Assembly: GCA_018822545.1 (NCBI GenBank)
Contig: JAHJKA010000031.1
Coordinates: 62,001 to 126,000, forward strand
Length of the DNA: 64,000 nt
Direction: 5' to 3'
DNA from: Pseudomonadota bacterium
GTDB lineage: Bacteria; Desulfobacterota; Desulfobulbia; Desulfobulbales; SURF-16
Position numbers and translations under genes: made by a program. Position 1 is the first letter of the stretch. Every line of letters begins with the position of its first letter. The notes beneath the pieces were generated by a model. It was not told the DNA's origin. It was given only the letters and a program-made list of their open reading frames with translations, and ran no database searches. Shown here in pieces: positions 52,380 through 61,488 of this stretch.

Positions 52380-53013
52380 GACCAGCCAGGGCCCTGTCAT
52401 GCGCCTTTGGCAACAATATCTGGCTACTCAATGCCCCTATCAAGGCCAGAAACATATCCCACTGGGTGTCCCAGACATCCCCCTGGCTCCCCAAGAAATC
52501 CTGGGACACGCCGTCATCAAGAAGCGCCACCCACCACTCGATCAGCTCATAAAATGCGCTAAAGGCCAGACAGATACACAAAACGACAAAAAAGAGCCAT
52601 TTCCCCGGCACAAGGGGCGAACGGCGCAGCAAGATCTCCCGACTTAAAATAGCAGGGATAAAACCCTGGGCCAGATGACCAAGACGGTCGTAATGATTGC
52701 GACTTAAATCAAAAAGATCCTGAACCCAGAAGCCGATTGGGACACGGGCATAGGCATAATGTCCACCAATGATGAGAATAAGGGCATGGAGGGCAAGAAG
52801 GCGATAGAGCAACATGGTCAGCGGAAAAGAATGATGCGTGGCCAGCAACAAAACAGCACCGATTATCACCGGTGCCACCTCCAAAAACCAGATCTGAAAG
52901 GTGAAGGGTTGCCATGCCGACCACATAAAGACAAGACCAACCACGGTAAACAAAAAAACAGGTTCCCACTGTTGCCGGGCAACATCTTGGCCTTGCCGAT
53001 TGGTAGTGATCAT
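52330..53013 (-). CDS. DUF2238 (YjdF-type) membrane protein
   Basis: 227 residues with six hydrophobic segments. The signature HYDRLGHLAQGFIPAI and the conserved AFYELIEWWVAL and DTQWDM stretches place it in DUF2238. The role of this family is unknown. It is convergent with arsC, and the overlap of about 50 bases suggests no shared regulation. Confidence 0.85.
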   Translation of the reverse strand: MITTNRQGQDVARQQWEPVFLFTVVGLVFMWSAWQPFTFQIWFLEVAPVIIGAVLLLATHHSFPLTMLLYRLLALHALILIIGGHYAYARVPIGFWVQDLFDLSRNHYDRLGHLAQGFIPAILSREILLRRSPLVPGKWLFFVVLCICLAFSAFYELIEWWVALLDDGVSQDFLGSQGDVWDTQWDMFLALIGALSSQILLPKAHDRALAGLRGRLRETQGDGGRTP

Positions 53014-53449
53014 CCTATGTCCCCCGCTTCATGCCTGGCACCAGCCAAGTTCGGCCTGACTGGTGAGAGCAAGAAAACTCCTCGCTCATCTGCTTGCCAA
53101 AACAAACTGATTATTGCTGCCTAGCGAAGCCAGCCCTTCAAAACCCATTATCATCATAGCGCAATTTGCAGGGGTATCAGATTATATTCATCATCCGGGG
53201 CCAGGCAATACGCCGTAAATCCAATACCCCTAGAGATCAACCTGATCAATTGCTGGCTACCCCATCCCCAAAAAATGGCTTATTTTATGCCCGCCCCAAT
53301 GGTGAAAAAAAATAAATCGAATTATACCAGTAAGTTAACAATATACACATATATGGCTTTAATTTTGCTTATATAATTTACCGAGAAGAAGGTTCAGAAA
53401 AATTTATAGCGCAACGTCCGGCAAAGTCTGACCCTGACTTGAGCGGATT
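53014..53449 (+). other. 436-base AT-rich gap without a gene
   Basis: No open frame with a ribosome-binding site was found on either strand. TATATAAT-like boxes near 53365-53375 (TTATATAATTT) may be the -10 of the downstream PilZ-PAS gene, but no good -35 is visible. Confidence 0.4.
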
Positions 53450-55264
53450 ATGCTAAAACACAATCTTCCATGTGAGTTCATGAAAAAGAAAGATGAGCGC
53501 CGTAACTTTACCCGAATGCCCTTCAATCTTAGCTTACGACTCCGTGAAAGCCTGAGCAATCTCACCTTTCCAGCCATTAGCACAGATATACATGCGTCAG
53601 GCATCCAGCTCGAAACCGATGCACCCATTTCTCCCCGCATGAGTATTGAAATATGGCCGGAAGATTACGGACTTGATGCCCACTATGCCCATGGCGAAAT
53701 CTGCTGGGTCAAACCACCGCTCAATGGCAACCGAAAAAACCGTTGCGGCATTAGCTTCAAACGTCAGATTGACTGGCCCATACCCCTGCCTGTTTTAACT
53801 CAAAGATATTCTGCCTATAAGGGCGAAATAGCCCCGCCAAAATTCATTCTGGACAGTATCGTTGATGGCATCTTCACCGTGGACCAGAATAAAAGAATTA
53901 CGTCATTCAACAAGGCCGTTGAACTGCTGACCGGCTGGTCGGAAAAAGATGCCCTGGGCAAGATATGCAGCGAGGTGTTTAAATCAAACTGCTGTGACAC
54001 CAATTGCGTGCTGACAGAAAGCATCCGCAATCAAAGAGCCGTAGAAAACCGCACCGTTTTTATTACCCACGCCAACGGCAAACGAATCGGCGCCACAATC
54101 AGTGCGACCCCACTCTTTGACGAGGATAATAACGTGGTGGGCGGCGTTCAAGTTTTTCGCAGCGTCCAATCCCTGCTTGACCGAGCTGTTATCCTCGACA
54201 ATATCAGTGATGGCGTCTTCACCGTGGATACCGAATGGAAGTTGACGTCCTTCAACAGGGCGGCTGAGCAAATTACCGGCCGCTCCCGCGCTGATGTCAT
54301 CGGCAAACCGTGCCATGAAGTTTTCCAGGCTAGTATCTGCGGCAAAACATGCGCCATAGCCGCCAGTATCAATAGCGGTCAACCCGACAAGAACCGCTGC
54401 ATCCATATCAAGAATGTCGACGATGTCAAGGTTCCCATAAGCATCTGTGCCGCCCCCATGTATGACACTGCCGGCAACCTTATCGGCGGCGTCGAAACAT
54501 TTAGAGACCTTCGTCCGTCAACGGCCCTTGAGACCCATCAGTACAAACAGAGACGAATCGGTGATATTATCACCAAGAGTCCGGCCATGAATAAGGTCTT
54601 TGATATTCTCCCTGATATTGCCGAGAAAGATCAGAATGTCCTGCTCGTCGGTGAATCAGGCACAGGAAAACAACTGATCAGCAGAGCCATCCACAAACTG
54701 AGCCCCAGGAAGGATGGCCCGATGGTTGTGGTGAAATGCGGTGAACTCTCAGATCCGATCCTCAAAGAACAACTCTTTGGTGCCTCAGTGCTTAAAAACG
54801 GTGGCGCCATACCTCTGGGCGGCGATTTATTCAATTCCGCCCGAGGAGGCCTGCTCTTTCTCGACCAGATCGGCAAACCACCCCTGGCTATCCAGGTCAA
54901 ACTACTACAGCTCCTTGAACGCGACCCTGCTGAAACAAATGTGCGGATTATTGCCACCTCGGCAACAGGCAGCGAGGATAAATCATTTTACAAACTCAAC
55001 GTCACCAAAATAGAAATGCCTTCCCTTCGTAACCGGGTTGATGACATCCAACTTCTTGTCGAACATTTCCTGGAAGAACTCAACCGAGAGAAAAAACGTG
55101 ATGTCTGGGGTATTTCAGAAGAGGCCCTTCGCACCCTCATGGCTTACGATTTTCCTGGTAACATCAGAGAGTTGCAAAACATCGTCGAGTACGCATCAAT
55201 CCTGTGCGTCAGCGGCATGATCCAGACCCAGCACCTTCCCCCCGCCCTCATCGCCGACCAATAA
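53450..55264 (+). CDS. PilZ-PAS-PAS-AAA+ protein with degenerate sigma-54 activator domain
   Basis: 604 residues (a start at 53480, MKKKDERRNF, is also possible). PilZ domain (about 15-120) with RxxxR (RNFTR) but DIHASG where DxSxxG is expected. Two PAS domains follow (about 130-250, 250-365), each with a Cys pattern (CCDTNC, CGKTC). The AAA+ domain keeps Walker A GESGTGKQ, but GAFTGA is replaced by KNGGAIPLGG, Walker B is FLDQIG (Glu lost), and the REDLYYR finger region is reduced to KSFYKL. There is no C-terminal helix-turn-helix. It cannot act as a normal sigma-54 activator and may be a signalling scaffold. Confidence 0.85.
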   Translation: MLKHNLPCEFMKKKDERRNFTRMPFNLSLRLRESLSNLTFPAISTDIHASGIQLETDAPISPRMSIEIWPEDYGLDAHYAHGEICWVKPPLNGNRKNRCGISFKRQIDWPIPLPVLTQRYSAYKGEIAPPKFILDSIVDGIFTVDQNKRITSFNKAVELLTGWSEKDALGKICSEVFKSNCCDTNCVLTESIRNQRAVENRTVFITHANGKRIGATISATPLFDEDNNVVGGVQVFRSVQSLLDRAVILDNISDGVFTVDTEWKLTSFNRAAEQITGRSRADVIGKPCHEVFQASICGKTCAIAASINSGQPDKNRCIHIKNVDDVKVPISICAAPMYDTAGNLIGGVETFRDLRPSTALETHQYKQRRIGDIITKSPAMNKVFDILPDIAEKDQNVLLVGESGTGKQLISRAIHKLSPRKDGPMVVVKCGELSDPILKEQLFGASVLKNGGAIPLGGDLFNSARGGLLFLDQIGKPPLAIQVKLLQLLERDPAETNVRIIATSATGSEDKSFYKLNVTKIEMPSLRNRVDDIQLLVEHFLEELNREKKRDVWGISEEALRTLMAYDFPGNIRELQNIVEYASILCVSGMIQTQHLPPALIADQ

Positions 55265-55461
55265 GGGCGGCGGGAAGCACAGAATCCTCACTAAAAATAC
55301 TGGCAATCCGCCAACGAATATTTTACGCTATTTTCATGCAGCATACCTGAATGCCCTTGCAAGGTTCTGTTCAAGCAACGCTGCAACTCTTTCCCGGAGT
55401 TCACAACCGTTGTTATGTACCCTATAACCCGCATATTTCAGATTTTTGTGGAGGTTCTGCG

Positions 55462-56079
55462 ATGGAAGAGCTTGCCGATATCGAGATAAACAAATTCAAC
55501 AACATCTGGAAGGTTATTACTGAAATAGGCCTGCAAGAAAGACATTTTAACGATCTACAAAGCAGGTACCGTACCCTGGCATCCACCTGGATCCTGGCGG
55601 CCTTTTCAGCCATCGGCTTTCTCATCGCGCAGGAAAAAACAGTCTTTTTAGCCTCTCCTACCTTATTCATTGTCAGCGGTATTGGTGTGGCGCTCAGTAT
55701 TGGCATCATCCTCCTCTGGAATCTCGACATCATGGTCTACCACCAACTTTTAGCAGCGTGTTTTCGGGAAGGACTTCTCCTCGAAGAAAAACATCCCTGG
55801 CTGCCTCGGATCAGGATACGGATGATGGCGCGCACCTCCGGTCAAGGGGTCATTCCCCGCGTTGTCTGGTTTTATATAGTGGCCAGTAGCCTCGGACTTT
55901 TAATCAGCTGTGGCGCCGTCACCTCTTTGGCTTATAACAACAACGACTTACAACTCCTTTCCCTTGCGGGCCACCTGACCCTCATTTCCCTCTTAAGTTT
56001 CTCTATTTTAAAACAATCCGGCTCAGAAAAAGTCCCAGTCCTGACAGAAGACGGATCAGGTCCCTCAGGCCGTCGCTGA
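55462..56079 (+). CDS. Four-helix membrane protein of unknown function
   Basis: 205 residues from ATG 55462, chosen for its GGAGG site; the open frame starts at 55351. Soluble helical N-terminus (GLQERHFNDLQSRYRTLAS), then membrane helices at about 41-58, 66-88, 137-156 and 165-185 with a basic cytosolic loop. The layout recalls small effector or sensor membrane proteins but no family is certain. It is followed 55 bases later by another membrane-anchored protein in the same direction. Confidence 0.65.
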   Translation: MEELADIEINKFNNIWKVITEIGLQERHFNDLQSRYRTLASTWILAAFSAIGFLIAQEKTVFLASPTLFIVSGIGVALSIGIILLWNLDIMVYHQLLAACFREGLLLEEKHPWLPRIRIRMMARTSGQGVIPRVVWFYIVASSLGLLISCGAVTSLAYNNNDLQLLSLAGHLTLISLLSFSILKQSGSEKVPVLTEDGSGPSGRR

Positions 56080-56134
56080 CCTGAAAACAGGGGACCTCAT
56101 GGTTCTTTTTTATAAGACATAAAAGGGGGCGGGC

Positions 56135-57241
56135 ATGACAGACAAAGAAAGAATTGAAGACGAACAACAGGTGAGTCAAGACAGCAAAACACCGGACATC
56201 TGGTACAAACTCCGCTCAGCAGGAGGAATAGCCACCGCAGTCATGGTGGCAGTTATCGGTACTGCGGGTTCGTACGTCATGAATAAGCAGCAGACTCTGT
56301 CCACCCGGGCTCAGCTCTACACCGAACTCATGAGTCAACGTGAGAACGCTGAAAGTTCGGTGCGCAAAGACATGTTCCAACAAATTCTCTCGTCGTTTCT
56401 TAGCAAGCCGACAGGTTCGGTCTGTATCCTGGAGCAGATCGATGAAGAGTTGCTCCGCCTTGAGTTGCTGGCCAGAAATTTCCACGAAATGCTCGATATG
56501 GAACCACTCTTTCTCCATGTCCTGCTCAAAATCGTCGGAGAAATACCCCGCCTGCAGGAACCATTACCAAGCCAAGACAACGCACAAGCCTCGGCACTTG
56601 CCACCCCCCAAGGCCGGCTTTATGCCCTCTGGAAAGGGCATAAAGGTGATATAGCCTGGAAAGACTTCAAGATGAAAATGATGCGCAGGAAACTCGATCG
56701 CCTCATCCGAATCGCCAACCGCATCACCAAAAAACAGCTGGAAAGCTTAAGCGGTGTCCAAGTCAGGCAACGGCTCACCATTGATTTAAGCAAAACCTGC
56801 CAGGATACGCGGCCTACAGAGCCTCTTGAGCACGAGTGTGACATGGGCGGAGCGGTGAACCAGCCGATTTTCTCCATGCGCTTAGATGCAGGTATAGAAC
56901 GGCAATTCACCGTATCAATAAACCACTCCTACCCTTTATGGAACCAAGTCAGAGTCAAGGTTGAGGTCCAGAAAACAAAGGAGGAAAAGAAAACAGACCC
57001 AAACGGCCAAGATGTCCACATGAGCGAATTCTGGTTAGGCTATTTTGACTTTCCTCTGGCAGAAAACACCTTTCTCTCTGACAAAGAAAGATATGCCGTT
57101 GTTCTGGATGAAATAAACGATACTAAGCAAGAAGCCCTTATCTCCGTTATCTATTTCCCAGCCTCCGCCGCCGGTTTGAAAGAAAAATCGTTCTACCAGC
57201 AAAAACTTATCACCACCCTGTTAGAGCACAAGAGCTTTTGA
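56135..57241 (+). CDS. Membrane-anchored protein of unknown function
   Basis: 368 residues. One membrane helix (about 28-46), then a long helical region (QTLSTRAQLYTELMSQRENA, and so on to about 215) and a C-terminal beta-rich domain (about 235-355). The ribosome-binding site GGGGGCGGG is unusual, so start strength is uncertain. It probably forms a unit with the four-helix protein upstream. I do not recognise either; no nuclease, protease or NTPase motif is visible. Confidence 0.65.
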   Translation: MTDKERIEDEQQVSQDSKTPDIWYKLRSAGGIATAVMVAVIGTAGSYVMNKQQTLSTRAQLYTELMSQRENAESSVRKDMFQQILSSFLSKPTGSVCILEQIDEELLRLELLARNFHEMLDMEPLFLHVLLKIVGEIPRLQEPLPSQDNAQASALATPQGRLYALWKGHKGDIAWKDFKMKMMRRKLDRLIRIANRITKKQLESLSGVQVRQRLTIDLSKTCQDTRPTEPLEHECDMGGAVNQPIFSMRLDAGIERQFTVSINHSYPLWNQVRVKVEVQKTKEEKKTDPNGQDVHMSEFWLGYFDFPLAENTFLSDKERYAVVLDEINDTKQEALISVIYFPASAAGLKEKSFYQQKLITTLLEHKSF

Positions 57242-57271
57242 GACAAACAACCTTAAAAATCCAGGTTCTCA

Positions 57272-58138
57272 TCAAGGAGACTGCAAAACGCCGGAAGCTG
57301 AAAATGGTTGGAGTATCTCGGAAGCTTCATTAAACTTACAGGCCAGGGTGTCCGGATCGTGGTAGAAGAGAAACCAGGCATCTTGGGCCGCTGCCTGCTC
57401 CAGAATTTCTTCCTTGGCAGCCACCGAATCCAGGGGAAAATTATCGTAGGCCGTAATCCACAGAGGGTTGCGATAGGCCGTATTGGGCAACAGATCGCCG
57501 CAATGAAGAGCCGTTACCCCTCCTGATTGCAGCCAGACCACCTGATGGCCACGGGTGTGGCCGCCGGTGAGCACGCAACGCACACCAGGCAGTATCTCGG
57601 CCTCGCCATCAATGAGATGTAAATTCCTGCCCTCTTCAAGGCCCTGGAAATTTACCGGCCAATACGTGCTTGCCGTGCGCCGGTTGGGATGGCAGACGTC
57701 CCACCACTCCTTGGCCTGGATATGGTGCATGGCCGTCGGAAAGGTAAGCTCAACCTCACCCTGCTTGTTATGCATGGTAATGCCGGCAGCATGGTCAAAA
57801 TCACAATGGGTGAGGATGACATGATGGACATCCTCGCGCCTTAAGCCCAGCCGGTCAAGTTCTGCCGGAATATCCCACGCCTTACCAAGGCGAAATATCT
57901 TTTTCTGCTTGTCGCTCAGCTTATTGCCAAGCCCGGTTTCTATCAGGACATTCCCCTTCGGGGTTCGCACCAGGATAGCCAAGTCCGCCAGAGTCACATA
58001 ATTGTCGGCGCTGCAGACGCATTTTTTCTCCCACAGCACCTTGGGCACCACGCCGAACATGGAGCCGCCGTCAATCTCAAAGCTTCCCCCTTCCAACCAG
58101 TGCACCTGAAAATCGCCAAGCCTGAAACCCTGTGTCAT
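57272..58138 (-). CDS. Metallo-beta-lactamase-fold hydrolase
   Basis: 288 residues resembling the AttM/AHL-lactonase branch of the fold. The metal motif is HCDFDH (111-116) where the usual form is HxHxDH, so Asp113 stands in for a His. Further ligands are GGHTRGHQ and HCGDLLP, and a final His appears in FYHDPDT. The substrate is unknown. Convergent with the unknown membrane gene at 56135. Confidence 0.82.
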   Translation of the reverse strand: MTQGFRLGDFQVHWLEGGSFEIDGGSMFGVVPKVLWEKKCVCSADNYVTLADLAILVRTPKGNVLIETGLGNKLSDKQKKIFRLGKAWDIPAELDRLGLRREDVHHVILTHCDFDHAAGITMHNKQGEVELTFPTAMHHIQAKEWWDVCHPNRRTASTYWPVNFQGLEEGRNLHLIDGEAEILPGVRCVLTGGHTRGHQVVWLQSGGVTALHCGDLLPNTAYRNPLWITAYDNFPLDSVAAKEEILEQAAAQDAWFLFYHDPDTLACKFNEASEILQPFSASGVLQSP

Positions 58139-58497
58139 CTCTCCCCCTTTTTAAAAATAAAATGGAACAAAACAGCGGATTCACCTTACCCGAAAACCAT
58201 AAATTCCAGCAAGCAAAGCCCTTGAAAACCATCACCTTTATTCATTTGCCAATTACCCCGATGTGCCGTACTTTCAGGCGATGCCTTCCCTGAAACCACC
58301 CACATTCCTCACCCTTGTTTTCTCGACCCTGCTTTTTTTGGCTAAAGGGGTCATTGATGCAATAAAGGCCATCACCTTCACCGAGGCGCACGTGGAAAGG
58401 CAGCGATTGCCTTTCTTCCGGGTTTGTGGGAGAAGATAAAAGAGCCCTTGGCCTTGGCTGCTTAAAAAATCTACAACTGAGAACACCTGCCAGCCCC
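58139..58497. other. Gap before umuD without a clear gene
   Basis: A 52-codon frame with one hydrophobic stretch opens at 58279 on the plus strand but has no ribosome-binding site. No classic CTGT-n8-ACAG SOS box was found, although LexA sites in this group may differ. Confidence 0.35.
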
Positions 58498-58935
58498 ATG
58501 CAAACCGATTCCTCCATAGCAGCCATCTACGCCCTTGATCAACAAACTAAAGTGGTACGCCCCCTTTTTTCCTGTGGCGTCTCGGCCGGATTTCCCTCAC
58601 CGGCCGACGATTACATCGACAGGAGCCTGGATCTAAACGAACTGCTCATCGTAAACCCAGCAGCCACCTTTTTCGTACGGGCCGCAGGGGATTCCATGAC
58701 AGGCGCCGGTATCAATCATAATGACATTCTCATTGTTGACAGGTCCCTGGCCGCAACAAACGGTAAGATTGTCATTGCCGTTTTAAACGGAGAATTGACC
58801 GTGAAACGTCTGGCGCAGACAGCAAGCACCTGCCGGCTGCTGGCCGAAAACCCATCCTATCCTGCCCTGGAGATCACCGAAGACTCAGACTTCCAGGTCT
58901 GGGGTGTCGTCACCTCGGTCATCCATCAATTTTAA
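58498..58935 (+). CDS. umuD: UmuD-type SOS mutagenesis protein
   Basis: 145 residues from ATG 58498; a GTG at 58426 would add 24 residues not seen in UmuD. The self-cleavage site is CGVSAGFPSPADDY (Ala-Gly bond), the catalytic Ser is in GDSMTGAG, and the Lys is in TNGKIVIAVLN. Activated UmuD joins UmuC to form the error-prone polymerase V. A DUF3784 gene separates it from umuC. Confidence 0.92.
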   Translation: MQTDSSIAAIYALDQQTKVVRPLFSCGVSAGFPSPADDYIDRSLDLNELLIVNPAATFFVRAAGDSMTGAGINHNDILIVDRSLAATNGKIVIAVLNGELTVKRLAQTASTCRLLAENPSYPALEITEDSDFQVWGVVTSVIHQF

Positions 58936-58960
58936 ACCTCTGCCCTAGGCTTAATCCCCA

Positions 58961-59296
58961 ATGTCCACTGCGAAAATCATCGAACTCATTGTCATGGAAG
59001 GCACGGCCCTGATACTTCTGGCCTTTGCCTATCTCATCGGGGTCAAGGGTCGGTTGGAGCTCATTGCCGGCTATAACGACAAAACAGCCCACCACGTTAC
59101 CGACAAGGCGGGCCTGCAGCGTTTAATCACCCGCCTTTGTCTCCTGCTGGCCGCAGGCTCTGCCCTGATGCCGGTTCTTACTGCGCTGGTGGCCCATACC
59201 CCCCATGGCCTGGCCTACGCTGTTGGCGGCTATGGCGGTTTTATTGCCGGCATTATCGGCATGGTCATGCTCCAGGCCCGCGACTACACCTCCTGA
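58961..59296 (+). CDS. DUF3784 membrane protein inserted between umuD and umuC
   Basis: 111 residues with three hydrophobic helices (about 12-27, 58-78, 90-105) and the DUF3784 pattern (LIGVKGRLELIAGYND). Spacing of 25 bases from umuD and 9 bases to umuC puts it inside the operon, so it should be expressed in the SOS response. The family function is unknown. Confidence 0.8.
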   Translation: MSTAKIIELIVMEGTALILLAFAYLIGVKGRLELIAGYNDKTAHHVTDKAGLQRLITRLCLLLAAGSALMPVLTALVAHTPHGLAYAVGGYGGFIAGIIGMVMLQARDYTS

Positions 59297-59305
59297 AATC
59301 ACCCC

Positions 59306-60577
59306 ATGGAAAAACTCTTTGCCCTTGTGGACTGCAATAATTTTTACGTTTCCTGCGAACGGCTGTTTCGACCGGAACTCCGGAACCGGCCCGTGGTGGT
59401 GTTATCCAACAATGATGGCTGCATTATTGCCCGCTCCAACGAGGCCAAGGCCTTAGGCATTGATATGGCTGCCCCCTATTTCAAGTCCAAGGAGCTGATC
59501 CGCCGCCATCAGGTCCGCGTCTTTTCGTCAAACTATGCCCTGTACGGCAATCTTTCCCACCGGGTTATGACCATCCTCCAGGAAATGGAGGGCAAGGTGG
59601 AGATCTACTCCATTGATGAGGCGTTTATTGCCTTGCCCGTGGACAGCCATTTTGACATTACCGCGTATGCAGCACAGGTCAGAGAGAGGATATTCCAGTG
59701 TGTGGGTATTTCCGTATCCATCGGCATAGGAACCACCAAGACCCTGGCCAAGATTGCCAACCGCATTGCCAAAAAAGAAGCGGCTCACCACGGAGTTTTT
59801 ATATTCCCGTCCGGCAACCACGGCGATAAACTCCTGACTCAAATCGAGGTTGGTGATGTCTGGGGCATCGGCCGGCGCTCCACCGAAAAACTGCACAGGC
59901 ACGGCATCATCACCGCATTACATCTTAAAAAAGCTGACCAAAAATGGATTCGCCGGCAACTCACCGTCACCGGCGCCCGCACTGTCATGGAGCTTAATGA
60001 CATCTCCTGCATTGCCCTTGATCAGGCGGTAGGCAACAGAAAATCGGTATTAAGCTCCCGTTCCTTCAAAAAACCGGTGCAGAGCTTGGACGAACTCAAA
60101 GAGGCAGTGGCCACTTACGCCGCCCTGGCAAGTGCAAAACTGCGCGGTCAGAATCTGGTTGCCGGAGCATTACAGGTCTTTATCGCTACCAATAGTTTTG
60201 CTACGCAGCTTACCCCCTACGCAAACAGTCAGATGCTCACCCTGAGCGCGCCAACCGCCCACACCCCCACGCTGATCACACTGGCACTGAAAGGCCTTGC
60301 CATCATCTATCGAGAGGGCCGGGGTTACCAGAAAGCCGGGGTGATGCTCACCGATCTCTGCCACAAAGAGTGCCGCCAGCAGAACCTTTTCACCGCCCCC
60401 AATCAGGATTCAGCAACGCTGATGGCCGCCTTGGACAACATCAATGATCGCTGGGGCCGCAACACCCTGCACTATGCAGCCGAGGGCATCAGCAAGCCGT
60501 GGGCCATGCGTCAGGACTTCAAGTCCCCGGCCTATACCAGCAAGTGGCAGGAACTGCCCCTGGTCCATTGCCGGTAA
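59306..60577 (+). CDS. umuC: DNA polymerase V catalytic subunit
   Basis: 423 residues, against 422 in E. coli. Y-family polymerase with FALVDCNNFYVSCERLF at the N-terminus, catalytic YSIDEAF, and GIGTTKTLAKIANRIAK. The little-finger domain follows, and the C-terminal DUF4113 segment (NDRWGRNTLHYAAEG) is complete. It carries out translesion synthesis with UmuD'. Confidence 0.96.
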   Translation: MEKLFALVDCNNFYVSCERLFRPELRNRPVVVLSNNDGCIIARSNEAKALGIDMAAPYFKSKELIRRHQVRVFSSNYALYGNLSHRVMTILQEMEGKVEIYSIDEAFIALPVDSHFDITAYAAQVRERIFQCVGISVSIGIGTTKTLAKIANRIAKKEAAHHGVFIFPSGNHGDKLLTQIEVGDVWGIGRRSTEKLHRHGIITALHLKKADQKWIRRQLTVTGARTVMELNDISCIALDQAVGNRKSVLSSRSFKKPVQSLDELKEAVATYAALASAKLRGQNLVAGALQVFIATNSFATQLTPYANSQMLTLSAPTAHTPTLITLALKGLAIIYREGRGYQKAGVMLTDLCHKECRQQNLFTAPNQDSATLMAALDNINDRWGRNTLHYAAEGISKPWAMRQDFKSPAYTSKWQELPLVHCR

Positions 60578-60657
60578 GAGCTTTTTATTGAGTGGGATCG
60601 CACAAAGGGTGCTGTGGCATGGCCGCTCTTGGCCGCGGTGGTCACAGCAGTTTTTTT

Positions 60658-60723
60658 GCCACGGAATCCACGGAACACACTGAAAAGAATTTTTCCCTCA
60701 CACCTTTCCGTGGATTCCGTGGC
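60658..60723. repeat. Palindromic CCACGGAATCCACGGAA element
   Basis: 18-bp perfect arms (60658-60675, 60706-60723) with a 30-base middle. Each arm contains two copies of CCACGGAA, so it has repeat-within-repeat structure. It is of the type found dispersed in many environmental genomes and may also end umuC transcription. Confidence 0.7.
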
Positions 60724-60752
60724 CTAAAAATATATGCTGACAGGGGCCTGTT

Positions 60753-61364
60753 TCACGCCGATGGTTTGAGCAGACGCCGAACCAGGAATTTCTCTGACAG
60801 GAAAATAAGGATGGCGGTGATGATCAGGGTGAACGGAATAGGACTGAAATTATTACCAAAAGAGGCAAGCAGAAGATAGGACCGCGGTGAGACCTGATTA
60901 TCCTTAATCTCGTAGGCATAGGTGGATGTCCGTTGACCATTGGTCTCGCCGATGGAAACCTCCACCAGCTGCCGCCGGCCAGGCAGGTTCTCCACTTTAA
61001 AAAAGACCCGGTCAGCATGAATTAAACGCCCCTCCCCGGGCACCCGATAAAGGTACCAGGACCTCTCTTCGGCATCTGCCTGCTTCGAGTAATCCGCCTT
61101 GGCAAGGCTGCGCAAAACCAGGGTCTCAGTGCCATCTTCTTGATGGTCCACCACCAGGACCGGGAAATAATCAGGGCCCTCGCCCACCGCATACTCCCTA
61201 CTGTCCTGGATGGAGGAGGGGCTCGCGAGATAGACGTGAAGCCCGGCATAGGTCCCCACAAAAAACAGGAAATAAAAAAATGTCACCCAGACGCGCGTGA
61301 AAACATTCCACCCTGAAACCATGAATTTTCCCTCAGCCCACCGATTATAAGCGTCAAAAAACAA
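60753..61364 (-). CDS. Membrane protein with periplasmic beta domain
   Basis: 203 residues (a start at Met15, 61322, is also possible). Membrane helices lie at about 25-45 and 178-196 around a periplasmic, strand-rich domain of 130 residues (VEVSIGETNGQRTSTYAYEI among others). Type and function are unknown. It is divergent from the phosphate cotransporter gene. Confidence 0.65.
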   Translation of the reverse strand: MFFDAYNRWAEGKFMVSGWNVFTRVWVTFFYFLFFVGTYAGLHVYLASPSSIQDSREYAVGEGPDYFPVLVVDHQEDGTETLVLRSLAKADYSKQADAEERSWYLYRVPGEGRLIHADRVFFKVENLPGRRQLVEVSIGETNGQRTSTYAYEIKDNQVSPRSYLLLASFGNNFSPIPFTLIITAILIFLSEKFLVRRLLKPSA

Positions 61365-61488
61365 AACACCCTGCGCAAAACCCTTTACAGCAAGGCCTAG
61401 AAACAGTCATAACAGAGCGTAGTGCAAAGTTCCTTCATTGTACCTGGCAGAAAAAATCAGACAAGCTTATCCGTCAAAAAAACTCATC

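Noticed and set aside
53172-53230. Inverted AGGGGTAT / ATACCCCT pair
   Set aside because: Arms of eight bases nearly 50 bases apart in a gap with no gene link; chance is likely.
58242-58526. 94-codon minus-strand frame before umuD
   Set aside because: Overlaps the umuD start, has no ribosome-binding site and resembles no protein family.
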